This document shows, piece after piece, positions 1 through 11,699 of a stretch of DNA of 64,000 nucleotides. The notes beneath the pieces were generated by a model, which saw nothing but the letters and a program-made list of their open reading frames with translations, made no database searches and had not been told where the DNA came from. The number at the start of each line of letters is the position of its first letter. Position 1 is the first letter of the stretch. Both the position numbers and the translations under genes were made by a program. The stretch comes from Citrus sinensis (lineage: Eukaryota; Streptophyta; Magnoliopsida; Sapindales; Rutaceae), in NCBI RefSeq assembly GCF_022201045.2, contig NC_068557.1, positions 22,235,501 to 22,299,500 of the forward strand, written 5' to 3'.

Positions 1-107
1 AGCGTTATTTTCAAGTTAAAGTTTTTTCTTTAATTTTATCCAAATATACAAATAACTTTTTTTAGTGCTGGAAAAAACAAACATGTAAAAATATATGAAT
101 AATTCAA

Positions 108-708
108 GGGAAATTTTTAACCTACTCCCAAATAAATTGACATTTTGCACCGCGCCCCCAATTTTGTTATTTTCTCAGTTAAGTTTAACGGTGGAGGGAT
201 AAAATTGGAAGTTCATTCCTTAAATTAATTTTAATGGGAATTCTCTTTATTGAAATTGAAATAAAAATCTTAAAAAATTAAAGGAAAAATAATAGTGGTG
301 ACAATGTACATGTAACAAGAAATTTTTTTTATTGCAATTGAAATAAAAATCTTTAAAAAATTAAAGGAAAAATATTGGTGACAAATGTACATGTAACAAG
401 AAATTTTTTTTATTGCAATTGAAATAAAAATCTTAAAAAATTAAAGGAAAAATAATAGTGGTAACAATGTACATGTAACAAGAAAATTTTTTATTGCAAT
501 TGAAATAAAAACCTTAAAAAATTAAATGAGCTAAAAATTTTATTTTTTTTCATATAGAGGGGCATTTTTGTCATTCAATCAAAAGTTAGATGGAACCATT
601 AGAAATAACTGAAAAATTAACAGAATTGGGGGCGCGGTGCAACACGTCATTTTTTTGGGTGCACGGTGCAAAATGTCAATTTATTTGGGGGTAGGTTAAA
701 AATTTCCC
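108..708. mobile_element. Mutator-type MITE with 9-bp target duplication
   Basis: A 601-bp non-autonomous DNA transposon. The left end reads GGGAAATTTTTAACCTAC and the right end is its near-perfect reverse complement; the terminal inverted repeats stay alike for about 60 bp, with one extra GC-rich block on the right. The 9-bp direct repeat ATAATTCAA flanks it exactly (99-107 and 709-717). A 9-bp duplication with long inverted repeats is diagnostic for the Mutator superfamily. There is no coding capacity. The middle is a tandem repeat of about 82 bp. Confidence 0.88.
247..530. repeat. ~82-bp tandem repeat, about 3.4 copies
   Basis: The unit starts ATTGMAATTGAAATAAAAAY and includes the segment ACAATGTACATGTAACAAG. 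Copies begin near 249, 331, 411 and 493. The array fills the core of the Mutator MITE and does not reach its inverted repeats, so it expanded inside the element. Confidence 0.8.
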
Positions 709-929
709 ATAATTCAAATATTTGGTTATTTTACTTAATTGTTGAAAAACAAATGATTTCGTATTTTTGTTAAAATCATTTGGAATTCAACTTAATAGAT
801 GAGTGTCATTAGTGTTGTAAAATTTATAGACGGCATGTCGCCCTTAAGTATTGAAGACAAATCTCATGTCATTTATATCCAAAATGCAAATAACCGGTCA
901 TCTAGATACTATTTATGCTTTTTGTTATA

Positions 930-1203
930 TTAATGACTAGGATGTTATGTCGTATGAATAGTTTGTGCATATCTTAGCATTGAGGAAGTTAGCATGCTTG
1001 AAATATCTTGCTTTGAGGACTCTTGCCATTAATGATCTGGTTCTTGGATAATTCTCCAGCTTTGTTTTGCTACCAAAGCTTAGTTAAAGCTGGATATATC
1101 TCTGAAACCCAACCCTCCTCCATGCTTTGCCTAACTCACTTTTTCCCATTGTGCCTAGTGAATGCCATGCTTCTCCTTTTTTGAGCCCTACCAAAACTTT
1201 GCA
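930..1203 (-). pseudogene. LINE ORF2 C-terminal remnant, first half
   Basis: On the minus strand the translation gives the patch AKHGGGLGFRDISSFN, then ALVAKQSWRIIQEPD and, in another frame, SLMARVLKARYF. This pattern is typical of the region C-terminal to the reverse transcriptase in plant L1-type LINEs. Stops and at least one frameshift interrupt it, so it is a fossil. Its upstream part lies beyond the large insertion, at 14718-14755. Positions 709-929 hold AT-rich DNA with nothing I recognise. Confidence 0.75.
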
Positions 1204-2379
1204 GGGTCGGCCTGCAATACATCGCTGTATCTGGTACAGCCAATTTTTATTATTTTTTTAATTAATTTTATAACCGGCGACCAGTTATCTCTTATTTTAA
1301 TCGATTAGTGTGAAAAAATTAAAGGTAAATATCATACAGCTACCGTTATTTTAAGTATATAACAAGGTTATCAATTTAAATTATAAAACTACCAAATACT
1401 CCCTCAACTTTACATAAAAATATATTTAAAAAATGAAACTAATATTTTTTTCCTCAAAATATGTGACATTACTACTGCAAATATTATTGAAATATAAATA
1501 AATAAATATAATTGTAAATTATTAAATATTTTTATTACATTTATAAATTTAGTAATTTTTTGCATAAAAATTTATCATAATATTTTATTAATTTTCTATA
1601 GGTCAATGCAATCTAAATATTTAGATCACTAATTAATCAGATTTATTTTCAAATAATTGAAAGAAATCAATCCGATAATACATATAAAGTGATTCAAACC
1701 TCTACCCAATATATGAGAATAATTTTTGTCTAACTTTTGGATAATTATCAAACAAGTATCTTGTTTTTTTTAATTAATTATCTTGTTAATTATACCAAAC
1801 ATTATAATTATCAATCAAATATTATTGTTTTTTATTATTAATTTATTACTAGTGGCCAATATTATTATATGATATATATAGGCAGATTTAATGTATCTCA
1901 ATCTCTTATGCAAATTAATTCATACAAACTTCTGTGAAATTAATTTATTCTTTTATACTACATTATTTTGATGGTTATATTGATTCACTATTTTCAAATG
2001 ATAATATTTTCTTAAATACTTATAATAGACATGTCTATACATTAATTGTGTGTTTACTTGAGTATTTAGGAAATGAGAATGAAGGAATGTGAATGAAACT
2101 CATATTTACTTAGTAAAATGTAATTTGAGAATAGAAATAAAATATATGGATCCCACACAATTTTGTATCCCTCTAATTTTTTCATATTTTCCAAATTATC
2201 CTCTTTCAAAGCACAATTAATTTTATTATTTTAAATGCCATTATTATTATTAAAATTTATTAACTTTATTATTAATTATTGTTATTATTATTTTTATTAA
2301 TATTATCATTATTAACATTTATTATTATTAATTTTATTTTTTAATTAATATCATTTTTATAATAATATTTATACAAATA

Positions 2380-3481
2380 CAATATAACCTCTATAAATTA
2401 ATACTCGATAAATTAATAATCTCTATAATATAATAATTTTTTGCAATCCCGACTTAGACCCTGAAGCTAAATTAATAATTTGGATAAATTAATAAGATGA
2501 TTTTTCTGAGAACTCCTATATAACTCTTTGGTCACATTTATATCATAAATTAATAATTGTAGAAATTATAAATACTATGAAATTACAAATGTAACTGACT
2601 ATGTTAATTTATTAAAATATGAGTCTATTGTAACTTGTTTTTTCTTGAAGTTTAAATCTAGTTAATTCTCATCTTTAATTTTTAACAAGTTACTATGAAA
2701 TAAAAGAATACTTTGTGTTTGTTTATATAGACAATAATTTTAACTTAATTCATTGAATACATGTAATTTCTAATTTAGTTCATTGGATATATGACTTAGC
2801 TAAATTATGTAAATACATGAATACTCTTTAATTAAGTTGATAAGTAGACAAATTCAATTGATACAATTTAATGAAATTACATTTATTTTAGTTCATTGAA
2901 TACACTTAGATAAATTTATGTAAATACATGAATTTAGTTAATCAAGTAGATAGGTATAAGTTCAAATTCAATTAATACAATTTAATAACTAACATTTAGT
3001 TTAGTTCATTGAATACATTAAGATAAATTTATGTAAATACATGAATTTAGTTAATCAAGTAGATAGGTACATTAGATGAATTAGTTCAAATTCAATTAAT
3101 ACAATTTAATAACTAACATTTAGTTTAGTTCATTGAATACATTTAGATAAATTTATGTAAATACATGAATTTAGTTAATCAAGTAGATAGGTACATTAGA
3201 TGAATTAGTTCAAATTCAATTTATACAATTTAATAACTAACATTTAGTTTAGTTCATTGAATACATTTAGTAAAATTCATGAATTTATTTAATCAAGTAT
3301 ACATTATTTATTTGATGAATTTATTTAAATTCTATTGATTATATTTGTAAAATACAATGAATTTTCAGTTAATTAAATGTTAGTTCTTTGTACTGTGAAC
3401 ACACTCTATAAATTAATAATTTATTAATTTATAGATTAATTAATATCTCTCTAAATTAATTAATTTATAGAGGTTATACTG
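2380..3481. mobile_element. Emigrant-like (pogo/Tc1-mariner) MITE
   Basis: The left end CAATATAACCTCTATAAATT and the reverse complement of the right end, CAGTATAACCTCTATAAATT, differ by one base and closely resemble the Emigrant family terminus. TA dinucleotides flank both ends (2378-2379 and 3482-3483). It has expanded to about 1.1 kb through an internal tandem repeat. A truncated relative lies at 45840-46570. Confidence 0.68.
2740..3330. repeat. ~120-bp tandem repeat, 4-5 copies
   Basis: The unit begins TTTAGTTCATTGAATACA and continues through GTAAATACATGAATTTAG. Copies start near 2888, 3003, 3126 and 3249, with weaker ones upstream. The array is internal to the Emigrant-like element. Confidence 0.82.
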
Positions 3482-4175
3482 TATTTAGTTAATGAAAATT
3501 ACATTATTTAATATTATGGGTATTTTGGTAAATTGATTATCATTCCCATTTCTTATTCCTATTTATTTTGCCAAATAAACAGATCAGTGACATTCCAGCA
3601 CATTCACATTCTCATTTATTTTTACTAAATAAATATTATAATCTCATTCTCATTTCTCATTTCTATTCCAGTCTATTCTCATTCTCGACCCATTTTCATT
3701 TCCAACTCATTCTCATTCCACCCGATTTCCATTTCATAAAGTAAACGCACCATAAATGTAATGCTAATTTTTTATCTATTGAATTTAGTAGTATCAAAAT
3801 TAATGATTTATAATAAAGCTTACTTTTTATGTTGTTAGTAACCATTATTACTTTGTTAGCTAATATTTAAATTGATTAAAATGAACTCAACTGAGATACT
3901 TGTTATCAATATTAGACATTTATTATTAAAATGTGTATATAATCTATAGTCTATATATATGCTTTAAGAAATTTGTTTTGCATATTAAATTTTTTGGCAA
4001 AATCTATTTATGCATATTAAATTTTTTCAATTTAAGTAAATCATATTTATAAGTTAAAGTTTATATTAAAAAATATAAAAAAAATCAGTTTTTCATTAAA
4101 AAATAAAAAATATATATATAAATAGCCCCACCCTAGAACCCTAATTTCTAGTTTCCACCTAACAATCAATTTTTT

Positions 4176-4334
4176 CGCTGCCGCTGCCGCTGCCACTTCC
4201 TTCTGATCTGGTTGGCTAACAACTTTAGCACTCGGATCTTTTGGCATAAATGTGAGCTGCTGCTTCCTTCTTTTTTTGTTGTCGCTGTTGTTGCCACTTC
4301 GTTCTAATCTGGTTGGCTAACAACTTTAGCACTC
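4176..4334. repeat. Two-copy direct repeat in gene-like DNA
   Basis: The segment TGCCACTTCSTTCTRATCTG, followed by a shared GGTTGGCTAACAACTTTAGC, occurs at 4191-4233 and again at 4292-4334, a period of about 101 bp. Each copy is preceded by a GCTGCCGCTG or GTCGCTGTTG stretch. The upstream text ACCCTAGAACCCTAATTTC resembles a plant 5' UTR. A 66-codon minus-strand frame crosses copy 1, but I recognise no product. Confidence 0.6.
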
Positions 4335-5518
4335 TGCAAATTTCACTGTATATTTATGCACACTACCGTATTGTGCTAAAGTTTCGCTTTAATTTTGATT
4401 TTTAATTTATTACCTTATTTTTTGGCATTTTTGATATTTTATAGCTTGGATATTTTAGGTTGCTTGCATGTTTAGAAATTTAATTTTTTTTTGGTTAATT
4501 TTATGATTTTGAGTTAGGTTTTGAAGTACTGTTTCGGTAGTGAGTGATGATATTTTTCTTCTTACTGTCAATAAATATAATTACGTGACTAGATATTAGA
4601 TTATTGCTGCTTCGTTTTTATTGGCACCAATTAGCTACTGATTTTTAAGATCAATTTTAATGGATTCTTTAGTTTTATTATTAAAAAATAAATAAGCCTT
4701 TCAATGGAGTTGCATGTCTTTTTGCTTTGATCTTTTACATATTGTATTGAGACAAAAGCTTCATGTGATTCTTTGTGATTTTTTTTACTTAGAAGTCTCC
4801 AATTCTGCAATATATAAAGGACTTATAATCTTCACTGGCATTGAAAGTTTTTGGGGGTCTCTTTCCTTTAGGTTATTGCAAAATGTCCACGTATTTTGGA
4901 GAGGTGTCGGTGAAGCAAGTGGTTTGGTTGGTTCTTTTGGATGCTCTTCATTTCTTGCACTTTTTTTTTGGAACAAGAATTTGGGTATTATGCAGTTCCA
5001 AATTCGAGAAATCTTTGAATTTCAGCATTTCCCCCCCCCTTTATCATAGCCAGATTCACCACATCATTTTAAGCTACTTGATCTTGCTCAATTGATTATT
5101 AGAGATTGTTGGTGCATATTCCTGAGGTAGCACTTTCGAATTAATTCCCTTTTCCTACTTCTCAGCAATTTTCAAATTTAGAATTATAGTTTATCTTGGA
5201 CATTTACTAGGAGAATGGTGATTATTACATGAAAAGTGACAAGAATGGACAAGCAGTAAAAAATATTGGGGACGTCTGATTGGTACATTTTCTCTTTCTT
5301 GGGAATTTTGATGTTATGACAAGATCTCTGCATGTTATGTTTTAAGAACTACTTGCTTTTTATTTTTAACTATTAAAGCTGTTATGGCCTACAAATGCTG
5401 TAAAACTTGACACTTCTATTATTATAAACACATTTCATTGCAATTCTATTGTAATTAAACTTTCTTTTCTTCTCTTTTTGGCACTTTTGTAACGGGGCTA
5501 GTTTGCAGAGCAGACAAA

Positions 5519-5589
5519 AGAAAAGCACAATGACCGTCTTTGTTTCCTTCTGGCTTTATGTCAGCGTAGCAGGCTTGCAGCTCTCTACG
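5519..5589 (+). other. Exon-like segment inside the Mutator-like element
   Basis: A 71-bp segment with a plausible acceptor (TTTGCAG before 5519) and donor (GTAAGC after 5589). It reads as an open, well-composed peptide QTKEKHNDRLCFLLALCQRS, then RLAALY. Codon composition is far more gene-like than the AT-rich surroundings. I do not recognise the family. It could be an exon of a host gene captured by the transposon or of a decayed gene. Confidence 0.4.
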
Positions 5590-5881
5590 GTAAGCATATT
5601 CTGTTTATTTTTTTTCACTAAATCAATAAAATATTTTTATTATAATTTTAATTTTAAGAAAAAATATGTTTTGTGATTGTAATTGTGTGATTGATTAGAG
5701 ATTGTGTGTTTTGGATTTGATCTCATGGATTTAGAGTTGGATTATGTTTGGAATTGGAATAATGTGTTCATGCACATATGATGTTTGATGAAGTTCGCAT
5801 AAGATTGATTCAATTATATAAGTTTTTGATGCTGAATTAAGTGGAGTAAAAACTTTTATCAATGGGTTGATTTCTGTTATG

Positions 5882-6445
5882 CAGGTGCTGTTTTTACTAC
5901 TATTTTTGCAGAAACACGGCACCTCAAAGTTTTCAGGCGCTGCTTAGCAGCTGTTATATAGTAAAAACAGCATTTGGAACTTCCAGGTGTTGTTTTTGCT
6001 TCTGTTTATGTAGAAACAAAGCTCCTGAAAGTATTAGTGTTGCTTAATTGTTGTTTGACTTCCAAGTGCTGTTTAACTACTGCTATGCAGTAAAAACTTG
6101 ACCTGGAAGTTTTTGGGTGCTGTTTTACTGTGGTTTATGCAGGAAAACAGCATCTGGAAACTTTCAGGTGTAGTTTAGCTGTTGTTTATGTAGAAAAATG
6201 GCACCTGGAAGTCTGTAGGTGACATTTTACTACTGTTTATAAAGAAAAACAATACCTGAAAGTTTTCTAGTGTTGTTTAGTTGTTGTTATATGGCAAAAA
6301 CAACACCTTGAACTTTTCAAGGGTTGTTCTACTACTGTTTTTGTAATTGAAACTACACTTGAAAATTTTAGATGCTGTTTTGCTGAAATTTTGCTGCTAA
6401 AAGTGCACCTGAAAAGTTCCAGGTGCTGTTCGGATGCTGTTTTGA
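5882..6445. repeat. ~58-bp degenerate tandem repeat, about 10 copies
   Basis: The consensus reads roughly CAGGTGCTGTTTTACTACTG, then TTTATGCAGAAAAACAGCAC, then CTGGAAGTTTT. Copies are diverged and differ in spacing. The array ends near a non-repetitive T-rich stretch. It lies immediately downstream of the exon-like segment. Confidence 0.78.
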
Positions 6446-7329
6446 ATCTTCTTTAGTTCTTTTTTCTTATGTCTATACTTCATCTTTTTTTTTCTTTGGT
6501 AATATGCAAGTATAATTTTTGCAAGGTAGTATCCAAGCACGCTGTTATTTTTTTTTTATTAAAAGGTAGTAATCTAAACTTCAGGCCTCAGTTTTTTCAT
6601 TTTCGAATGTATGATGGATAGGTATTGGATGTCATATGAATGATGTAGCTAAATGCTTTTTGGTTGTCTCTATTTTGGAAAATGTAGTGTCATTTATTAT
6701 GAAATAGTTATTTTATATTTTGAAACTGCCTAATTAATATATTCCTCACTTTATAGTTTTATGGAACAAAGAGTTACACCCAAGGAGAGATAGATTTGGT
6801 TAGACGCGAGTGGGCTATGTTAACATGTGTACAAGGAAACTTGCAGTTACATTGTTACCTGATTGATAAATTTAAAATTAGTCTATAAAATTAATAGAGA
6901 TATTCCTACTCTTCAAATGCAATGGTAATTAGTAATCTAGTGATTTATTAGTGCTCTGGTTACCTGAACAGTGTGTTTGGATGTAATACATTATGTCCAA
7001 AATAAATTATAAAAGTTGTGGAAACTATTATAAACAAGTAAACAAATAGTAAAATACATCCAAAATAAACAAGGTTTAGATTTAGACTGTATTTTACTTA
7101 TAAGAATAAATCTATTTGCTGATAAATTTTTGCCAGTTATTTTTAGGTGCTTAGTTTTACTCACGAATGAATCTATATGCTTACAATTTTTGTCAGTTCT
7201 TTTTAGGTGCTTAGTTTCTTTTGCGTTTTTTGATCTTTTCATTAGGATGCTATTTCATGATGTATATTATTCATGCAATCATGAATTTGTACTGAAATTT
7301 TATTCTTATTTATTTCAATGTATTCTCTT

Positions 7330-7727
7330 CTATCTTTATCGCTGAGATCAGTTTTTCGTTAAATGAAAGTAGACATAAAAGTTATAAAGAATGAGTACGC
7401 CAGTTGAGAATATTTTTTATATTCTAAATATTGCTGTTAAAAAATTCATCAAAAAAATATGTTATAATTAGAATATAGTTTTGTGTTTATTTTATATTTA
7501 AGTTTCAAATTTTCTGTTGAAAACAATATATATCTAATCCTACCTAAGAATTTAGATCATGCATTTGAAATTTGAATATATATATTTTTTTGGGGCCTTT
7601 TTTTCTAATATCATTTGTTTTTTTCCCTTGTATGCAGAGATCCATGAAATCTAAATCTCAAATTAGTCACATCTGAAGTTTAGTTTTTGGAAGCTATAAA
7701 TTGATTTAATTTTGTATTAGTTCTATT
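7330..7727. repeat. Internal ~400-bp duplication, copy 1
   Basis: Shared landmarks with 9590-9985 are GTTAAATGAAAGTAGACATA, then CTAAGAATTTRGATCATGCA, then a pyrimidine tract ending in AG, then TGAAATCTAAA and TGGAAGCT. Overall similarity looks like 75-80% by eye. The pyrimidine tract plus AG gives both copies the look of an intron 3' end followed by a terminal exon. A solo LTR sits right at the end of this copy. Confidence 0.75.
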
Positions 7728-9270
7728 TGATGGGAAAAAATCAAGTTTTTAAATTTTTATAAAACCTTTTGAAGATCGCTCTCATATAATATATAAGAAT
7801 TCGTATTCTAGAAATCGTACCTTGAAAATCCGAGTTGGCTTTCCGCTGAAGTGATTAAGGCTCCTAGATCACGATCTGCCACCACCACTCTTGTTAGATC
7901 ACGATCCGTCACCACCACGCTTGTTAGATCATGAACTGTCACCAATGATCTTCCAGGTTATGACTCAGGTTCGATCTGCACTTAACGTGTGGGCGCCTTT
8001 ATCACTACCAAAGCAACTAGCACGAGAAAATTTTTCTCTCAACAATGGAGAGAAAAATCTTATTCTCTGATCTGTATAAAATGGCTTCTCTTTTTTCTTT
8101 AGAGAAAATAAGCCTTATATATCTCCCTTTAGTGAAAACCCTAGGCTCCAAAAAATGCTCTAAATAAAACTCACGTTATTTTCTTTTTCAATAGGGGACC
8201 CACCTTGTAAAATAACATAAGACCCCTTATACAAAAGCTAATTAAATAGAGCCTCCCACTAAATGATATATTTAGGCTTTTGACCCAAATAGCTAGTTAT
8301 CTTACTTATTAGTCCAGTAGTGGTGCAGTCAATTAAATGAGCTAACCCGGGGATCATTTGGGAACATACAATAGTGGCTACAATAATTAGGCCTGTAATT
8401 AAACTAGCCCAATTATTTAATTCCAAATCTACTCCACTAAAAGATTGGAACTGACTTCCATAATTGTATGCTCGAATAATAATTCGTCCCAAGCCACATT
8501 GATTTCTTTACTGCACAATCCTTTGTACCATATCGTTAATTAAATTGATATCTCAACTGTCCAATCAATTTAATAACATCTTATTCCTTGATCCTTACTG
8601 GTTTTCTCTAATGATCATTTTCAACATACTAAATATGTTGACACACTCTGGCCAGAGAATTCTATGATCAAGTGCCGAAAACCTATCAAGAGATGTGTTG
8701 TACAAATTCTATATTGTTAATCCATAACTCCAATACTCATAATTGCTCCCACCAAGATACCGGGTAATCTTGACCACAAGGATGTGTCGTGCCCATTGGT
8801 AACTCAAATGGAATAACAATTACAATCATGAAATCATAATTAATTCAAGATTAAGATTACAGTAAAATCAATGCCTATGAGATTTAATAAGTCTGACAGT
8901 TATTACAAAGTTAATTAAATCTCACATGTGATCATGTTCAATGTAGTTGTACTACATCAATAAATTCATACATGATTAAGACAAATCATTCAATGAATTT
9001 ATTACATTCTATACCTAAATAAAGTGCCCAACTTTATTTATCAATTGCGAACTAAATTTATTTAATCATAAGATAACTTGTATTTATGTCTTCTGTGAAT
9101 CCACATGGTGATCACATAAATACATATAATATGATTAAATGGACTGTAATACAAATATTAATGCAATTAAGATATTTGAATAAAATACCTTATTTATTTT
9201 ATTAATCAAAAAAATTATTTATTACAGTTAAATAAACACATATGCTTTTAAAGAGCATATTTTCCCAACA
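7728..9270 (-). mobile_element. Solo LTR, 1543 bp
   Basis: The element begins TGATGGGAAAAAATC and ends TTTTCCCAACA, i.e. TG...CA with short inverted termini. The exact 5-bp repeat CTATT flanks it (7723-7727 and 9271-9275). No gag or pol sequence is present. Read on the minus strand it starts TGTTGGGAAAATATGC, a start I associate with Copia-type LTRs, so I assign minus orientation. A 77-codon minus-strand frame inside it (8259-8492) is LTR sequence, not a gene. Confidence 0.75.
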
Positions 9271-9589
9271 CTATTGATGTTAAAAATTCTAAAAGAGCTA
9301 TTTTCTTGCAAACTTGTAAAAAGAATTCTTAGCAAAAGTGGTTTTAGGCTCGTTTCCTTCTGCAATTCAAACTTTTCACGTCAGTTCACTATTGTCACAA
9401 ATTGCTTTAGTGATAAATGCTGTCATTTGTGTATTGGGAATTTTTATTTCATTAATTTTTAAGTACATCGGATAAATTAATAGGACATTATAATTTTATT
9501 TGCAAATAAATGCCAACAAATTTAAGAATAAAAGACCATTTGATCTTGCTAATTCTTGATGTATTGTTATCTTTCTCTTTATTCCAAAG

Positions 9590-9985
9590 ATCACTTGGTC
9601 GTTAAATGAAAGTAGACATAAAAGTTGCATCAAACAATTATGCAAGTAGAGAGTAATTTTTATATTTTGAATATTGCTGTTAATAAATCTCTTAAAAAAT
9701 ATATGTTAAATGAAAATATATTTTTGTGTTTATTTTAGATTAAAAGTCTGAATTTTTCTATTGAAAACCAAATTTATTTGATCCTAGCTAAGAATTTGGA
9801 TCATGCATTTGAAATTCTAAATATTGTTATTTATTTTATGGTTTCATTATGTTTTCTAATGTCATTTTTTTTCTTTTTTACGTGTAGACACTTGAAATCT
9901 AAAATGAACAGCAACTGGAGTCTAGTTTGTGGAAGCTGTGTTGTAAATTGATTTAATTTTATGAAACTATTTGGTCACAAGCTTG
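9590..9985. repeat. Internal ~400-bp duplication, copy 2
   Basis: Diverged partner of 7330-7727. Beyond it, shorter related blocks recur at about 9290-9540, 9960-10130 and 11160-11290, sharing text such as AAGCTTGTAAAAA and TTAATAGGRCAT. The 9.3-11.4 kb interval of the large element is therefore built from several degenerate copies of one module. Confidence 0.7.
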
Positions 9986-11699
9986 TGAAAAATTCTAATT
10001 GTCTTATTACATCTGTTTAAATGAATGGAAATTTTAGTTTACTTAAATTTTTAGTGCATCGCAAACAATTAATAGGGCATTTATTATTTTATTTGCAAAG
10101 GAATGGCAACAAATCAAGAATACATGCCATTCCAATCAAGACCTGCCAAATTCATACCAATAAATGTTGTTGTTAAAGTGTTATATTCTCTTAGTACCAA
10201 ATTAAGCTGTAAAAAACTTTTAAAAATGATTTTAGTTAAGTCAGAAAAATTGAAGAACTGATTCTGTAATTGAAAACTTGACTTAATATAATTTATTTTT
10301 AAGATAAAAAAGTATACTTTGGTGTAACATATCGAAACATCAAAAGTAAGTATAAACAAAATTAAGTTCAAGAAAAAGAAATCTAATCAAGTTGAAATGA
10401 TAGAAAAAAATGATGTTTTAATACAAATAAATTAGCATCAATTTTATTAATTTAAAATATTTTGTAAGTTATAACTTATGTTTGCCTTAACTTTTTAAAA
10501 GATAATTTTTTTTTAGAAGCATAGCAATTGGCTGCATCTTTATATGGTATTATTGTTTAAGTTATAACAAATTAAGGAAATTCTTTTAAAAGTAAAGAGA
10601 AAGATGAAAATAAATTTATAAGGTTATTTTTAACGTAAATAATTAAAATTAATTAAAATGGAGAACAACGATTCAAAAGAATTAGAATTTTCTAATTTTT
10701 TATTTAAAATTATCATGATCTAAAACTTGAATTTAGACATTTTTTATTTGAAATAGAATTTTATTTTTCAAATTATAAATTTTTCATAGCAAAATGAGAA
10801 ATGATAAATGAACAAACATGTGTATAGAGGTCAAAAGGTCAAGTATGGATAATCAAATTAATGATTAAAATAATCCCTCAAAATAATGAATAACGATTTT
10901 TTTAATCTTTTTTTCTCTGTCAAGTACAAACAAAACATTTTTGCCAACCTTTAAAGCTTGGATATAACATATTAATTTTCATGGTTCATGGAATAATCGT
11001 ATAATAAATATATAATTTATTTGATCATAACAATTTGAAAAATAAAATGTTTGAGGAGTATAACAATTGCATGCAAAGCTGTTAAAATGAATTTTGGTTG
11101 AAGTCAAAGAAATTAATTATTTGAAAATAAATAGAATGACAACAATTTTAAACGAATTGATAAAAAATTATTTTCCCAGAAGCTTGTAAAAATTTCTTAT
11201 ATACAAATGGATGAAAATTTTGATTTGGTTAATTTTTTAGTGCACTAGATAACTTAATAGGGCATGATAATTTCATTTACAATTGCAATCATTCTCAATT
11301 GTTATTTATTTATTTACAGTTGAAGTTATGAAAAATTAAAGCATTTAGTTTGAGAAGTAAAGAGAAAGATGGAAATAAATGCATAAAGTTTTTTAAATAT
11401 AACTAAATACTTTTAATTAAAATGATTAAATGATAATAAATATGTATAAAGATTAAATGCTTAAGTATATATAAATTCAAGTTCAGAAGAACTCATGAAG
11501 TAACGAAGATTAAAAAAAAAAGGACTCAAATTAAGGACCCAAAACGTTGAAAATGATAAAGGGTTGCAATAAAAATTTTTTTCAATATTGTATAGTAAAT
11601 TGATATTTGTTAAAATAATAAGGGGTTATATATAATTGGCCTTACTGATATTGTTGTTATTTTAAAAAAGTAATATTATTATTAGTTGAAAAAAGGACA

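Larger units (their letters stand above)
2046..3752. mobile_element. PIF/Harbinger-like non-autonomous element
   Basis: The termini TTGTGTGTTTAC (left) and TGGTGCGTTTAC (reverse complement of the right end) agree at 10 of 12 positions. Both are followed inward by GARAATGAGAATGA-rich subterminal DNA. The flanking trinucleotide is TAA at 2043-2045 and 3753-3755, the usual PIF/Harbinger target duplication. No transposase ORF is present. It is nested in the large Mutator-like element and itself contains an Emigrant-like element. Confidence 0.6.

Noticed and set aside
8259..8492. 77-codon minus-strand ORF as a gene
   Set aside because: It lies wholly inside a solo LTR with target duplication, with no domain and no transcript evidence.
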